A stretch of 64,000 nucleotides of DNA from Streptomyces luteogriseus (GCF_014205055.1 NZ_JACHMS010000001.1:3844001-3908000); one strand, 5' to 3'; positions 25,032-35,521 are shown, counted from the stretch's first letter. Made by a program: numbers and translations. Notes: generated by a model not told the origin, from the sequence alone.

Positions 25032-26615
25032 TCAGACGGCCTCGACCATGGGCGGCTGCGCCGCCGGGGTGTCCGGCTTGCCGTCCTCCTTCGGTCCCGC
25101 TCCCTTCAGCGGCACCTCCTTGACGAACACGGCCGCCACGAGGGCGACCACCGCCACCACGGCTCCGAGCAGGAACGCCGTGTGCGTGCCGGCGGAGACC
25201 GCGTGCTGGTACGCCTCCCGGATCAGCACCGGGAGCTTCTCCAGGCTCTTGGCGTCGAGCTGTGCCGACTGCTCGGTCACCTTGGAGCCCAGCGCCCCGG
25301 CCCGCTCGCTCATGACGTCCTGGACGCGGTTGTTGAACAGCGCGCCCATGATCGCGACGCCGAAGGAGGAGCCGAGCGTACGGAACAGGGTGGACGACGA
25401 GGACGCGACGCCCATGTCCTTCATCTCCACGCTGTTCTGCGCGACCAGCATGGTGATCTGCATCAGGCAGCCCATGCCGAGTCCGACCACGGCCATGAAG
25501 ACACCGGAGGTCAGTCGGGAGGTGCCGGTGTCCATCGTGGACAGCAGGTACAGGCCGACGATCATCAGCGCGCTGCCGGCGATCGGGAAGACCTTGTACT
25601 TGCCGGAGTTCGTGGTCACCCGCCCGGCGACCATCGAGGTCACGAGCATCGCACCGAGCATCGGCAGGAGCAGCAGCCCGGAGTTGGTCGCGGAAGCACC
25701 CTGCACGGACTGCTGGTACAGCGGCAGGAAGAGCGTCGCGCCGAACATCACGAAGCCGGTGATGAAGCCGATGACCGACATCAGCGTGAAGTTGAGGCTG
25801 CGGAAGATGTGCAGCGGCAGGATCGGCTCGGCGGCCCTGGTCTGCCAGAACACGAACCCGACCAGCGCGGCGATGCCGATGCCGATCAGCTCCATGATCC
25901 GCGCGGAGCTCCAGGCGTACTCCGTGCCGCCCCACGTGGTGACGAGCACGATCGCGGTGATGCCGACGGTCAGCAGCGCGGCGCCGAGGTAGTCGATCCG
26001 TGCCTCGGAGCGCTTCTTCGGCAGGTGCAGCACGGCACCGACGGCGGCGAGCGCCACCGCTCCGAGCGGCAGGTTGATGTAGAAGGCCCAGCGCCAGCCC
26101 CAATTGTCGGTGATCGTGCCGCCGACCAGCGGGCCGCCGATCATCGCCAGCGCCATGACGCCGGCCATCATGCCCTGGTACTTGCCGCGCTCGCGGGGCG
26201 GGATCAGGTCACCGATGATCGCCATGACACCGACCATCAGACCGCCGGCGCCGAGGCCCTGCACGGCACGGAAGCCGATCAGCTCACCCATGTTCTGGGC
26301 CATGCCGCTGAGCGCGGAACCGACCAGGAAGATCACGATGGACGTCATGAACGTGCCCTTGCGGCCGTACATGTCGCCGAGCTTGCCCCACAGCGGGGTG
26401 GAGGCCGCGGTGGCGAGCGTGTAGGCGGTGACGACCCACGCGAGGTGTTCGAGTCCGCCCAGCTCACCGACGATCGTCGGCATCGCGGTGCCGATGATCA
26501 TGTTGTCGAGCATCGCGAGCATCATCGCGATCATCAGCGCGAGCAGGACCACCCGCACGCTCTTGGGTTGTTTCCCCCCAGCGTCGGCCGCCGGTGTGTC
26601 CGTCGTGTCCGTCAT
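25032..26615 (-). CDS. MFS multidrug exporter, DHA2 (EmrB/QacA) type
   Basis: 527 residues with about 14 hydrophobic segments. DHA2 features are LALMIAMMLAMLDNMIIGTAMPTI at the start (the D/T-type TM1 motif), motif A GKLGDMYGRKGTF near 80, and motif C-like AGVMALAMIGGPLVGG near 150. A proton-driven drug exporter of the inner membrane is inferred from the family. Its start at 26615 is divergent from a TetR regulator, and two nearly identical 20-bp sites lie between them. The C-terminus after the last helix is Lys/Pro-rich. Confidence 0.92.
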   Translation of the reverse strand: MTDTTDTPAADAGGKQPKSVRVVLLALMIAMMLAMLDNMIIGTAMPTIVGELGGLEHLAWVVTAYTLATAASTPLWGKLGDMYGRKGTFMTSIVIFLVGSALSGMAQNMGELIGFRAVQGLGAGGLMVGVMAIIGDLIPPRERGKYQGMMAGVMALAMIGGPLVGGTITDNWGWRWAFYINLPLGAVALAAVGAVLHLPKKRSEARIDYLGAALLTVGITAIVLVTTWGGTEYAWSSARIMELIGIGIAALVGFVFWQTRAAEPILPLHIFRSLNFTLMSVIGFITGFVMFGATLFLPLYQQSVQGASATNSGLLLLPMLGAMLVTSMVAGRVTTNSGKYKVFPIAGSALMIVGLYLLSTMDTGTSRLTSGVFMAVVGLGMGCLMQITMLVAQNSVEMKDMGVASSSSTLFRTLGSSFGVAIMGALFNNRVQDVMSERAGALGSKVTEQSAQLDAKSLEKLPVLIREAYQHAVSAGTHTAFLLGAVVAVVALVAAVFVKEVPLKGAGPKEDGKPDTPAAQPPMVEAV

Positions 26616-26642
26616 CGCTTCCCACTCCCCCTGCTACCGCTA

Positions 26643-26710
26643 CTTACTTGCCGACCGGCTAGTGACTACACTCGGAAGCTAGCGGCGGAACTAGCCGGGC
26701 GTCAAGTAAG
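26643..26710. promoter_or_regulatory. Duplicated inverted operator sites between pump and TetR genes
   Basis: The site CTTACTTGCCGACCGGCTAG (26643-26662) recurs in opposite orientation at 26691-26710 with 18 of 20 bases equal. Each copy contains an imperfect dyad, ACTTGCC/GGCTAGT-like. They cover the divergent promoters, so repression of both genes by the TetR protein is inferred. Confidence 0.72.
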
Positions 26711-26737
26711 TTTTATGGAAAGCGGGGGCGTAGGAGG

Positions 26738-27334
26738 ATGGGCGGCACCATGGACGGCACCAAGCAGCGGCGCCGCGGGGACACCCGCCGGCGCATCCAG
26801 GATGTGGCCCTCGAACTCTTCGCGGAGCACGGCTACGAGAAGACCTCCCTGCGCGAGATCGCCGAGCGCCTGGACGTCACCAAGGCCGCGCTCTACTACC
26901 ACTTCAAAACGAAGGAAGAGATCCTCGTCAGCATCTTCGAGGACCTCACCCAGCCGATCGAGGACCTGATCGAGTGGGGCCGGCAGCAGCCGCACACCCT
27001 CGCGACCAAGCAGGAGATCATCCGCCGCTACGCCGACACCCTCGCCGAGGCGACGCCGCTGTTCCGCTTCATGCACGAGAACCAGGCGACGGTACGGGAC
27101 CTGCGGATCGGCGAGTCCTTCAAGGCCCGCATCCACAGCCTGCGCGACATCATCGTCGACCCGGACGCGGACCTGGTCGACCAGGTCCGCTGCGCCAGCG
27201 CGATCTTCACGCTGCACGCCGGCATGTTCCTGCTCCAGGACATGGGAGACGACCCCGAGGAGAAGAACAAAGCCGTCCTCGAGGTCGCCACCGATCTGGT
27301 GACCCAGGCCCACCGGGGAGCCGGGGGCTCCTAG
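26738..27334 (+). CDS. TetR-family repressor of the adjacent exporter
   Basis: 198 residues. HTH at about 18-62 (IQDVALELFAEHGYEKTS, then IAERLDVTKAALYYHFKTKEE). The C-terminal ligand domain contains LFRFMHENQATVRDL. The start is ambiguous: ATG 26738 abuts an AGGAGG that would be too close to act, while ATG 26750 (MDGTKQRRRGD) gives a 12-nt spacing. The difference is four residues. The next gene, for the M23 peptidase, is convergent and ends 22 bp away. It lies divergent from the pump with two operator copies between them. Confidence 0.9.
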   Translation: MGGTMDGTKQRRRGDTRRRIQDVALELFAEHGYEKTSLREIAERLDVTKAALYYHFKTKEEILVSIFEDLTQPIEDLIEWGRQQPHTLATKQEIIRRYADTLAEATPLFRFMHENQATVRDLRIGESFKARIHSLRDIIVDPDADLVDQVRCASAIFTLHAGMFLLQDMGDDPEEKNKAVLEVATDLVTQAHRGAGGS

Positions 27335-27356
27335 GGCCTGGGGATCGCACCTGGGG

Positions 27357-28070
27357 TCAGACCGTCACGCCCTTGGCGCGCAGGAACTTCACCGGGTCGA
27401 CCGCCGAGCCGTAGTTCGGGGTCGTACGGATCTCGAAGTGCAGGTGGGGGCCGCTCGAGTTACCGGTGTTGCCGGACTTGGCGATCTCCTGGCCGGTCTT
27501 GACTATCTGGCCGACGTGCACCGTGACCTTCGACAGGTGGGCGTACTGGGAGTACGTGCCGTTGCCGTGCTTGATCACGACGGCGTTGCCGTACGCGGGG
27601 CCGTCGCCGGCGCCGTTGCCGCCGGCCTTGACCACGGTGCCGCCGTGGGCGGCGACGACCTGGGTGCCACTCGGCACGGCGAAGTCCTGGCCGCTGTGCT
27701 TGTGCGCCCACATGCCGCCGTTCTGGGCGAAGCTCGCGGAGAGGCTGTACTTCTTCACCGGGTCGACCCAGGAGGGCTTGGCCTTCTTGGCGGCTGCCTT
27801 CTTGGCAGCGGCCTTCTTCTCGGCCGCCTTCTTCGCGGCGGCGGCCTTGGCGGCCTTCTCGGCCTTCACGGCCTCGGCCTTGGCGGCCTTGGCCTGGACG
27901 GCGGCCTGCGCCTGCACGGCACTGGCGGCACCGGACGCGGCCGTGGTGTCGGCGGCGGACGCGACCCCGGCTCCCAGTGCGACCGAGACACCAAGGCCGG
28001 CGGCCAGCACGGTCGCACGGGTGCGGAGCTGGGACGTACGGGAAGAACGGGACGTGACGCGCTGGGACAT
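27357..28070 (-). CDS. Secreted M23 metallopeptidase
   Basis: 237 residues. A signal peptide of about 43 residues has a basic start, the hydrophobic core VLAAGLGVSVALGAGVA and the cleavage region ASAAD. A long Ala/Lys-rich helical linker follows (about 60-105, AKAAAAKKAAEKKAA repeated), then a C-terminal M23 domain with metal ligands in HSGQDFAVPSGT and HLHFEIR. It cuts peptidoglycan cross-links. ATG at 28070, where the secretion signal begins. It has a 5' leader of several hundred bases, which is unusual for this GC-rich genome. Confidence 0.92.
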   Translation of the reverse strand: MSQRVTSRSSRTSQLRTRATVLAAGLGVSVALGAGVASAADTTAASGAASAVQAQAAVQAKAAKAEAVKAEKAAKAAAAKKAAEKKAAAKKAAAKKAKPSWVDPVKKYSLSASFAQNGGMWAHKHSGQDFAVPSGTQVVAAHGGTVVKAGGNGAGDGPAYGNAVVIKHGNGTYSQYAHLSKVTVHVGQIVKTGQEIAKSGNTGNSSGPHLHFEIRTTPNYGSAVDPVKFLRAKGVTV

Positions 28071-28510
28071 CGAAACCTCGTGTGGAAGGGGACGGAGAAA
28101 ACCACCCGGCGCACAACCGCTCGCCGTGTGGCCATCCCTTGGTAACCCGAAGTCCGACAAACTCCCAAAAGCGTGATCTACGACGCTAGTTAGTAATTTG
28201 GTTCAGTGTTCTACGTCTCTTGACACAGCAGTCATTCGGGACGAATCAGGGCACTGACCCGCACTTCCACCCCTGCCGCGGGGAAAGAATCCCTTTCCTC
28301 CCGGCCCGTTATCCACTATTCCATCTAGTAACGGACATATCGCCTGTGCGCCATGTCACCAGGGGCCCTCTTCAGCCATTCCGGAAATGTGGCGCACGCC
28401 TCTAGGCACTTACCGCCCGGTAACCCTACGGTTCCCCTCGCGCCACCCTCGCGCACGAGCATGCACACGACATGTTGGCAGCGTCATTGACGTGAGAGGA
28501 CCCCCACGAC
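28071..28510. other. 440-bp non-coding region between M23 and phosphatase genes
   Basis: It carries divergent promoters and the M23 leader. On the leftward strand a sigma-E-like pair, GAAC (28201-28204) and CGTC (28182-28185), has a 15-bp spacer, shorter than the usual 16-17. Hairpins such as CCCCGCGGCAGGGG occur near 28268-28282. A c-di-AMP (ydaO-type) riboswitch is known upstream of similar genes, but I could not align its conserved core. Rightward, TTGACA at 28221 is a possible -35. Confidence 0.4.
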
Positions 28511-29149
28511 ATGCAGACCCGACGCCCCTGGTTGCGCCGCGCATCAGTGACCGCCGTCTCGGCGGCGGCCCTCGTGGCCATGGCCGCACCGGCCGACGCC
28601 GCGACCACCAGCCAGGCCTCCACGACCGCCGCCACGGCCGCCACCGCGGCCGCGGACGTCGACTACGGCACCTGGCAGAAGGACTGCCAGGCGGTGATGA
28701 ACCAGGCGATGCCCTATCTGAAACAGCGGATCGCGGCCACGAAGCCGGGCGAGAAGCAGGCCATCGTCTTCGACATCGACAACACGACGCTGGAGACGGA
28801 CTTCGGCTTCAGCTACCCGCAACCGGCCAACAAGCCCGTCCTGGAGGCCGCCAGATACGCGCAGGAGCGCGGCGTCACCCTGTTCTTCGTCACCGCCCGG
28901 CCGGACATCATCGCCTCGTTCACCCAGTACAACCTGAAGCAGGCCGGCTACCAGGTCTCGGGGCTCTACGTCCGCAACTTCATCGACCTGTTCAAGAACG
29001 TCGCCGAGTACAAGACGGCCCAGCGCGTGGACATCGAGCGCAAGGGCTACACGATCATCGCGAACATCGGCAACAGCGCCACCGACCTCTCGGGCGGCCA
29101 CGCCGAGAAGACGTACAAGCTGCCGGACTACGACGGGCAGCTGTCCTAG
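28511..29149 (+). CDS. Secreted HAD-family acid phosphatase (class B-like)
   Basis: 212 residues. Signal peptide of about 30 residues with ALVAMAAPADAA. The HAD motif I DIDNT is at about 94-98 (IVFDIDNTTLET), motif II FFVTARPD at about 138-145 (the AR of class B), and near the C-terminus NIGNSATDLSGG fills motif IV. It hydrolyses phosphomonoesters outside the cell. The ATG at 28511 follows GAGAGGA by about 10 nt. It is followed by a 15-bp-stem terminator shared with the convergent clpC. Confidence 0.9.
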   Translation: MQTRRPWLRRASVTAVSAAALVAMAAPADAATTSQASTTAATAATAAADVDYGTWQKDCQAVMNQAMPYLKQRIAATKPGEKQAIVFDIDNTTLETDFGFSYPQPANKPVLEAARYAQERGVTLFFVTARPDIIASFTQYNLKQAGYQVSGLYVRNFIDLFKNVAEYKTAQRVDIERKGYTIIANIGNSATDLSGGHAEKTYKLPDYDGQLS

Positions 29150-29167
29150 GGAGCGTCCGGGCATGAG

Positions 29168-29201
29168 GAAGGGGCCGGTGCTGTTCAGCACCGGCCCCTT
29201 C
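29168..29201. terminator. Bidirectional terminator between phosphatase and clpC
   Basis: Perfect 15-bp arms (29168-29182 and 29187-29201) with a 4-nt loop GTTC. It lies in the 70-bp gap between the convergent genes. Confidence 0.92.
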
Positions 29202-29220
29202 TCACTTTGGGTCGTTACGC

Positions 29221-31746
<2,526 letters not shown>

Positions 31747-32176
31747 CGTTAATCGCTCCTCAGAGCGGTCAGGCAGTGGGGGGAACTTCCCCTCCCTGTC
31801 CTTCCGCAGCTTAGTCCCGCAAGCGGGGACCGCTCATTCCAACTGCCGACACCGTCCTTGGCCTCCTGACCCCGAACGCCGACATCTGCTCCAACCCGAT
31901 GGTGCGAGACGATGTTCCCGCAGGCCAGGCAGATACCCCACTCGCCAGTACGCCGATGGCGAACGTGAGACGTCCTTTCCTGCGTGTCGCCCCCTCCCAC
32001 TAGGGATGTCTTACCCGCAGGGACCGGAAGTCCATGCCGGGCGCCCCCGTTCCCTCCGCTACGGGCGAACAACCTTGCGCCTCCCCGCACCCCCCGCGCG
32101 CCCCCGATTCGCCACGCTGTGCGCTCACGACGCCACCCAGCGTAACCCGCAGGCGCTTTCGGCTGTTGCACTTGGC
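31747..32176. other. 430-bp intergenic stretch upstream of clpC
   Basis: It holds the clpC promoter region and ends at the start of a rightward gene. A candidate ClgR box is annotated separately. Frames here carry no protein-like sequence. Confidence 0.6.
31951..31964 (-). promoter_or_regulatory. Candidate ClgR box upstream of clpC
   Basis: On the clpC strand the bases read GTTCGC-CATCG-GCG, matching the GTTCGC-N5-GCG form of ClgR boxes described for Streptomyces lividans clp genes. It lies 205 bp before the clpC start, and about 25 bp beyond it the strand has GGTATCT, a possible -10. Confidence 0.5.
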
Positions 32177-32881
32177 ATGTTCGGCGCCTCTCAGCCCGTG
32201 ACCGCATCCTCGACTCCGCTCGTCCCGCTGGTCCCGCTCCCCCGCCGGCCGCTCGACCCGGCCGGCGCGAGCGGTCAGGTCCGGTGGTGGTACGAGAACG
32301 AACTGGGGTGGCCGACGGTGCCCGGCGATCCGCTGCATCTGCCGGTGGGAGTGCGCTGGGACGTCCTGGACGTCCCGGCGGAGGCGGGGCACGCGGCCCT
32401 GCGGCGCCTGGCGCCCGGCTCCCCCGTCGCGCTGCACCGCGACCGGATGCTGCTCCTGGTGGCCGCGGGCGGCGCGGAGGAGCTCCCCGGGCTGCTGGAG
32501 TGGCTGGACTGGGGCGCCCTGTCGCTGGATCTGGTGGCGATCGGTGCGGGCGGCCTCATGGAGGCGCCGTCGCCCCCGGTGCCGCGCGGGGAGAGAGCGA
32601 TGCCGCCGGCGCGCGGGTCGCACGCTGCGGCGCCCTGCGAGGCGGGTGTTCCGCCTGCTCCCCGGGACCGGGTCGGTTCCCAGGGGGCCGCCGTGTGGCT
32701 GCGGCCCCCCGAGCCGGGATGCGAGGTCGAGGCCTCGCTGCCGACGCTGTCGGCGCTGGGGGGCGGTGGGGGCGCCCCCGATCTCGTGCGGCTGGTGAAC
32801 ACGGTGGCCACGCAGTGCCACCGGGTCCGGCTGCGGCGCGTGTGCGCCCAGCCACCGGCCAAGCGTGCGCAGGGTCGGTAG
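32177..32881 (+). CDS. Prim-Pol-N-like protein, function unclear
   Basis: 234 residues from the ATG at 32177 (preceding in-frame codons run into the clpC promoter). The first half (about 25-120) has the pattern WPTVPGDPLHLPVGVRWDVLD, then AEAGHAALRRL and ELPGLLEWLDWG, which I associate with the small actinomycete relatives of the bifunctional primase/polymerase N-terminal domain. The catalytic acidic residues are not evident to me. The second half is Pro/Ala/Gly-rich and low-complexity. It could bind nucleic acid or nucleotides, but no catalytic claim is supported. Convergent with lsr2. Confidence 0.65.
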   Translation: MFGASQPVTASSTPLVPLVPLPRRPLDPAGASGQVRWWYENELGWPTVPGDPLHLPVGVRWDVLDVPAEAGHAALRRLAPGSPVALHRDRMLLLVAAGGAEELPGLLEWLDWGALSLDLVAIGAGGLMEAPSPPVPRGERAMPPARGSHAAAPCEAGVPPAPRDRVGSQGAAVWLRPPEPGCEVEASLPTLSALGGGGGAPDLVRLVNTVATQCHRVRLRRVCAQPPAKRAQGR

Positions 32882-32890
32882 GGCCGCTGT

Positions 32891-33226
32891 TCAGCCGTTG
32901 GCCTTCTCGTAAGCCTCGCGGATGGTCGCGGGAACACGGCCGCGGTCGTTGACCTCGTAACCGTTCTCCTTCGCCCAGGCGCGGATCGCCGCGGTGTCCT
33001 GGCTGCCGCTCGAAGCGGCGCGGGCCTTTCCACGCCCGCCCGAAGCACGGCCTCCGGTACGACGACCGCCCTTCACGTAAGGCTCGAGAAGGCCACGGAG
33101 CTTGTCCGCATTGGCAGTGGTGAGGTCGATCTCGTACGTCTTGCCGTCCAGCGCGAACGTCACGGTCTCGTCCGCCTCGCCACCGTCGAGGTCGTCGACA
33201 AGAAGGACCTGAACCTTCTGTGCCAC
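32891..33226 (-). CDS. lsr2: Lsr2 nucleoid-associated xenogeneic silencer
   Basis: 111 residues. N-terminal dimerisation domain (AQKVQVLLVDDLDGG and TVTFALDGKTYEIDL), a flexible Gly/Arg/Lys linker (GGRRTGGRASGGRGK), and a C-terminal AT-rich DNA-binding domain with IRAWAKENGYEVNDRGRVP, whose RGR enters the minor groove. It silences AT-rich and horizontally gained DNA. GTG start at 33226 follows AAAGGAA by about 5 nt. Longer frames to 33406 read through the promoter. The small gap to the upstream gene holds a -10 TATAAC. Confidence 0.96.
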   Translation of the reverse strand: MAQKVQVLLVDDLDGGEADETVTFALDGKTYEIDLTTANADKLRGLLEPYVKGGRRTGGRASGGRGKARAASSGSQDTAAIRAWAKENGYEVNDRGRVPATIREAYEKANG

Positions 33227-33290
33227 CGGATTTCCTTTCATCGATATCTTCAGGGCGGGTGTGCCGGCGTCCGCCGTATCGCCGTCCCCT

Positions 33291-33312
33291 GTTATATGCA
33301 GTACTGCAGTAC
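33291..33312 (-). promoter_or_regulatory. lsr2 promoter with overlapping palindromes
   Basis: On the lsr2 strand TATAAC (33291-33296) is a good -10. Just upstream is GTACTGCAGTAC (33301-33312), a perfect 12-bp palindrome overlapping TGCAGTACTGCA (33297-33308). The start of transcription would be near 33284, giving a leader of about 58 nt. The palindrome in the spacer suggests operator control. Confidence 0.55.
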
Positions 33313-33488
33313 GTCGGAAAGCAAACCGCTTTTGCCGGAAAAACACAAACCCCCGGCAGAGACCGGCAGCCCGGCCCCGGTCCGGAAACGTGCGCGTTTC
33401 GGACATAGGGCACCGGGGCAGGGCGGGCTCGCGGAATATGCCTTGGCGAACCGGTCGGACCCTTCGGTGACCTACTTGCGCCCGGCGA

Positions 33489-34022
33489 TCACAGATGCAG
33501 AAGCATCCGGCTGTTGCCCAAGGTGTTCGGTTTCACTCGTTCGAGTCCGAGGAACTCCGCGACGCCCTCGTCATAGGAACGCAGGAGCTCCGCGTAGACA
33601 TCCGTGTCGACGGGCGTCTCGCCGATCTCCACGAAGCCGTGCTTGGTGAAGAAGTCGACTTCGAAGGTCAGACAGAAAACACGGCGAACACCGAGCCAGC
33701 GGGCGGTCTGCAGCAACTTCTCCAGCACGCGGTGTCCGACGCCGGCGCCCTGCAAGCCGGGCTTCACCGCGAGAGTGCGCACTTCCGCGAGGTCTTCCCA
33801 CATCACGTGCAGCGCGCCGCAGCCGACGACCTCGGCGTTGTCGTCCCGTTCGGCGACCCAGAACTCCTGGATGTCCTCGTAAAGCGTCACCGTTGCTTTG
33901 TCGAGCAGGATGCGGCCGCGGACGTAGGCGTCAAGGAGGCCCCGTACGGCCGGGACGTCGCTGGTGCGGGCCCGTCGGACGGTGATGGCTTTTGCGGTGG
34001 CTTCGGGGCTCTTCGCGGACAT
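33489..34022 (-). CDS. GNAT acetyltransferase, amino-acid N-acetyltransferase type
   Basis: 177 residues. The GNAT motif A is VRTLAVKPGLQGAGVGHRVL at about 82-101, with the acetyl-CoA loop GLQGAGVG. Earlier WEDLAEVRTLAV and later TFEVDFFTKHGFVEIG match the ArgA-type N-acetylglutamate synthases of actinobacteria (Rv2747-like, single GNAT domain, no kinase-fold part). The first step of arginine synthesis is the probable role, but nearby genes give no support. ATG at 34022. 262 bp separates it from lsr2 on the same strand. Confidence 0.82.
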   Translation of the reverse strand: MSAKSPEATAKAITVRRARTSDVPAVRGLLDAYVRGRILLDKATVTLYEDIQEFWVAERDDNAEVVGCGALHVMWEDLAEVRTLAVKPGLQGAGVGHRVLEKLLQTARWLGVRRVFCLTFEVDFFTKHGFVEIGETPVDTDVYAELLRSYDEGVAEFLGLERVKPNTLGNSRMLLHL

Positions 34023-34031
34023 GACGGGACG

Positions 34032-34505
34032 CTATCGCCCGCCGAGGTCCCGGGGGGAGGCGGGGTTCTCCCCGGGCCCTTCCCCGGGTTCCGCTCGTTC
34101 GGCCGGTTCTGCGGATTCCGACGGTTCGGTCGGTTCCTGGGTTTCCGGACCCTGGACGATGCGGACGGCATCGGTGAGAGACTGCCGCTGTTCCTCGCTC
34201 ATCATGCCGAAGAAGGCGACGAGAGCCGCGGCGGGGTTGTCGCTCTGCGACCAGGCGTCGTTCATCAGGGCGGCTGCGTAGGCGGCGCGGGTGGAGACCG
34301 CCTCATATCGATAGGCACGGCCTTCCGCCTCGCGGCGTACCCAGCCCTTCTGATGGAGATTGTCCAAAACGGTCATCACGGTGGTGTACGCGATGGACCG
34401 CTCCTTCTGAAGATCTTCCAGGACTTCTCGAACGGTCACCGGGCGGTTCCACTTCCACACCCGCGACATGACCGCGTCTTCGAGTTCTCCCAATGGGCGA
34501 GGCAC
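34032..34505 (-). CDS. BlaI/MecI-type (CopY family) repressor
   Basis: 157 residues starting at GTG 34505. A winged helix covers about 5-80: LGELEDAVMSRVWKWNRPVTVREVLEDL then TTVMTVLDNLHQKGW, the family signature. A dimerisation helix follows, and after about residue 118 comes an acidic Pro/Glu tail (EPTEPSESAEPAERAEPGEG) unlike the compact family members. BlaI proteins are cut or released by a BlaR1-type protease, and no M56 protease or beta-lactamase gene is next to it. Target unknown. The stop is 9 bp before the GNAT gene. Confidence 0.9.
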   Translation of the reverse strand: MPRPLGELEDAVMSRVWKWNRPVTVREVLEDLQKERSIAYTTVMTVLDNLHQKGWVRREAEGRAYRYEAVSTRAAYAAALMNDAWSQSDNPAAALVAFFGMMSEEQRQSLTDAVRIVQGPETQEPTEPSESAEPAERAEPGEGPGENPASPRDLGGR

Positions 34506-34578
34506 AGCTCAGAACAATAGTGGGAGATCCCGGTAATGGCGTGGCGGACGTGCGCGGGACCGGCGAACGGGAACAAAA

Positions 34579-34639
34579 AGGGCGTACGGCTCGTGGATGC
34601 GGGCGCCGCGGGGTGCGGGTCCGCCGAGTCGTACGCCCT
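34579..34639. terminator. 15-bp inverted repeat between BlaI-type and small membrane gene
   Basis: The arms AGGGCGTACGGCTCG (34579-34593) and its complement with one mismatch (34625-34639) enclose a 31-nt GC-rich loop. It lies just before the 62-residue gene's end and may terminate that gene. The long loop lowers confidence. Confidence 0.5.
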
Positions 34640-34651
34640 CGGGGGGTGGGG

Positions 34652-34840
34652 TCAGGCGTCGGCCGTCGGGGACGTCGCGGTGGACTGGCGGGCACCCTCC
34701 ACGCGCGCGAGGGCGGCGTCCACGGCCGCGTCCTCCTTGGCCTTGTTGGCGCCGCCCTGGGTCTTCACGATCACCCGGATCACGCCGATGAAGAAGACGG
34801 CCATGACGGCCGGGGGCAGGAGCGCGGAGACGTAGTCCAT
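34652..34840 (-). CDS. Small membrane protein, unknown function
   Basis: 62 residues. One N-terminal transmembrane segment (about 6-26, ALLPPAVMAVFFIGVIRVIV), then a charged helix with Ala/Glu/Arg (KAKEDAAVDAALARVEGARQ). An ATG start with a plausible position in the gap between two same-strand genes. No family recognised. Confidence 0.6.
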   Translation of the reverse strand: MDYVSALLPPAVMAVFFIGVIRVIVKTQGGANKAKEDAAVDAALARVEGARQSTATSPTADA

Positions 34841-34858
34841 GGATCCAGGGTAGCCACG

Positions 34859-35521
34859 TCAGCCGACGGCGAGCTGCTGGGGGTTGGCCGGGGGTGGCGG
34901 GGCCGGCTTGCGGCGCGGGAAGACCTCGCCCGGGGTGGGGATCGGACGGGAGGGCTTCGGGGTGTCCGGGCCGGGGGCCGGGGCCGGGGCGGGCTTGGGG
35001 GCCGGCGGCTTGCGGGCGGGCTTCTTCTCGGGCTGCTTCTCCGTGCCGTCCTCGGCGGCTGCGCCGACGGGGGCGCGGCGGCCTCCGGGGATGGCCAGGA
35101 GGCGGGTGCGGGAGCCGGGCACGGCCGCCACGGGGAGAGGGGCCGAGGTGAGGGGAGTGACCGCGCAGCGATCCAGGAGGGCCGCCGCGGCGGGGTTGCC
35201 GCGCAGGGCGCGGAGGGCGGCGAGGTCGTCGGGCAGGGGGCGGTAGCCGGCACCCAGCGCCTCGTCGAGGAGGGCGAGGTAGCCGGCGGCGGTTCCGGGG
35301 AGGGCGGCGCGATACCGGCCCAGGTCGGCCACGAGGAAGGCGCGCAGCCTGGCCCCCTCCCGCAGTGCCTCGTCGAGTGACTCTGCGAGGCGGAGACAGT
35401 CCTGGACGTCGTCGGCCGAGGCGGGGGTGGGGTCTAGGGCGAGGGCGAGAGCGCGGCGGAGCACACGCAGCTCCTCCACGCCGAACACCATGCCGCCGCG
35501 GGATCCGTATGGCGTGGGCAT
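34859..35521 (-). CDS. Proline-rich protein, unknown function
   Basis: 220 residues. The first 110 are helical and Leu/Ala/Arg-rich (LRRALALALDPTPASADDVQ, LALLDEALGAGYRPLPDDL), resembling a repeat-like helical bundle. From about 140 it is Lys/Pro-rich (KKPARKPPAPKPAPAPAPG), probably disordered. No catalytic motif, signal peptide or membrane helix. I do not recognise it. ATG at 35521, followed by a 378-bp GC-rich gap. Confidence 0.7.
   Translation of the reverse strand: MPTPYGSRGGMVFGVEELRVLRRALALALDPTPASADDVQDCLRLAESLDEALREGARLRAFLVADLGRYRAALPGTAAGYLALLDEALGAGYRPLPDDLAALRALRGNPAAAALLDRCAVTPLTSAPLPVAAVPGSRTRLLAIPGGRRAPVGAAAEDGTEKQPEKKPARKPPAPKPAPAPAPGPDTPKPSRPIPTPGEVFPRRKPAPPPPANPQQLAVG

Noticed and set aside
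28071..28400. c-di-AMP (ydaO) riboswitch as an annotated feature
   Set aside because: The gene type and leader fit, but I could not recognise the conserved core sequence. Kept only as a finding.
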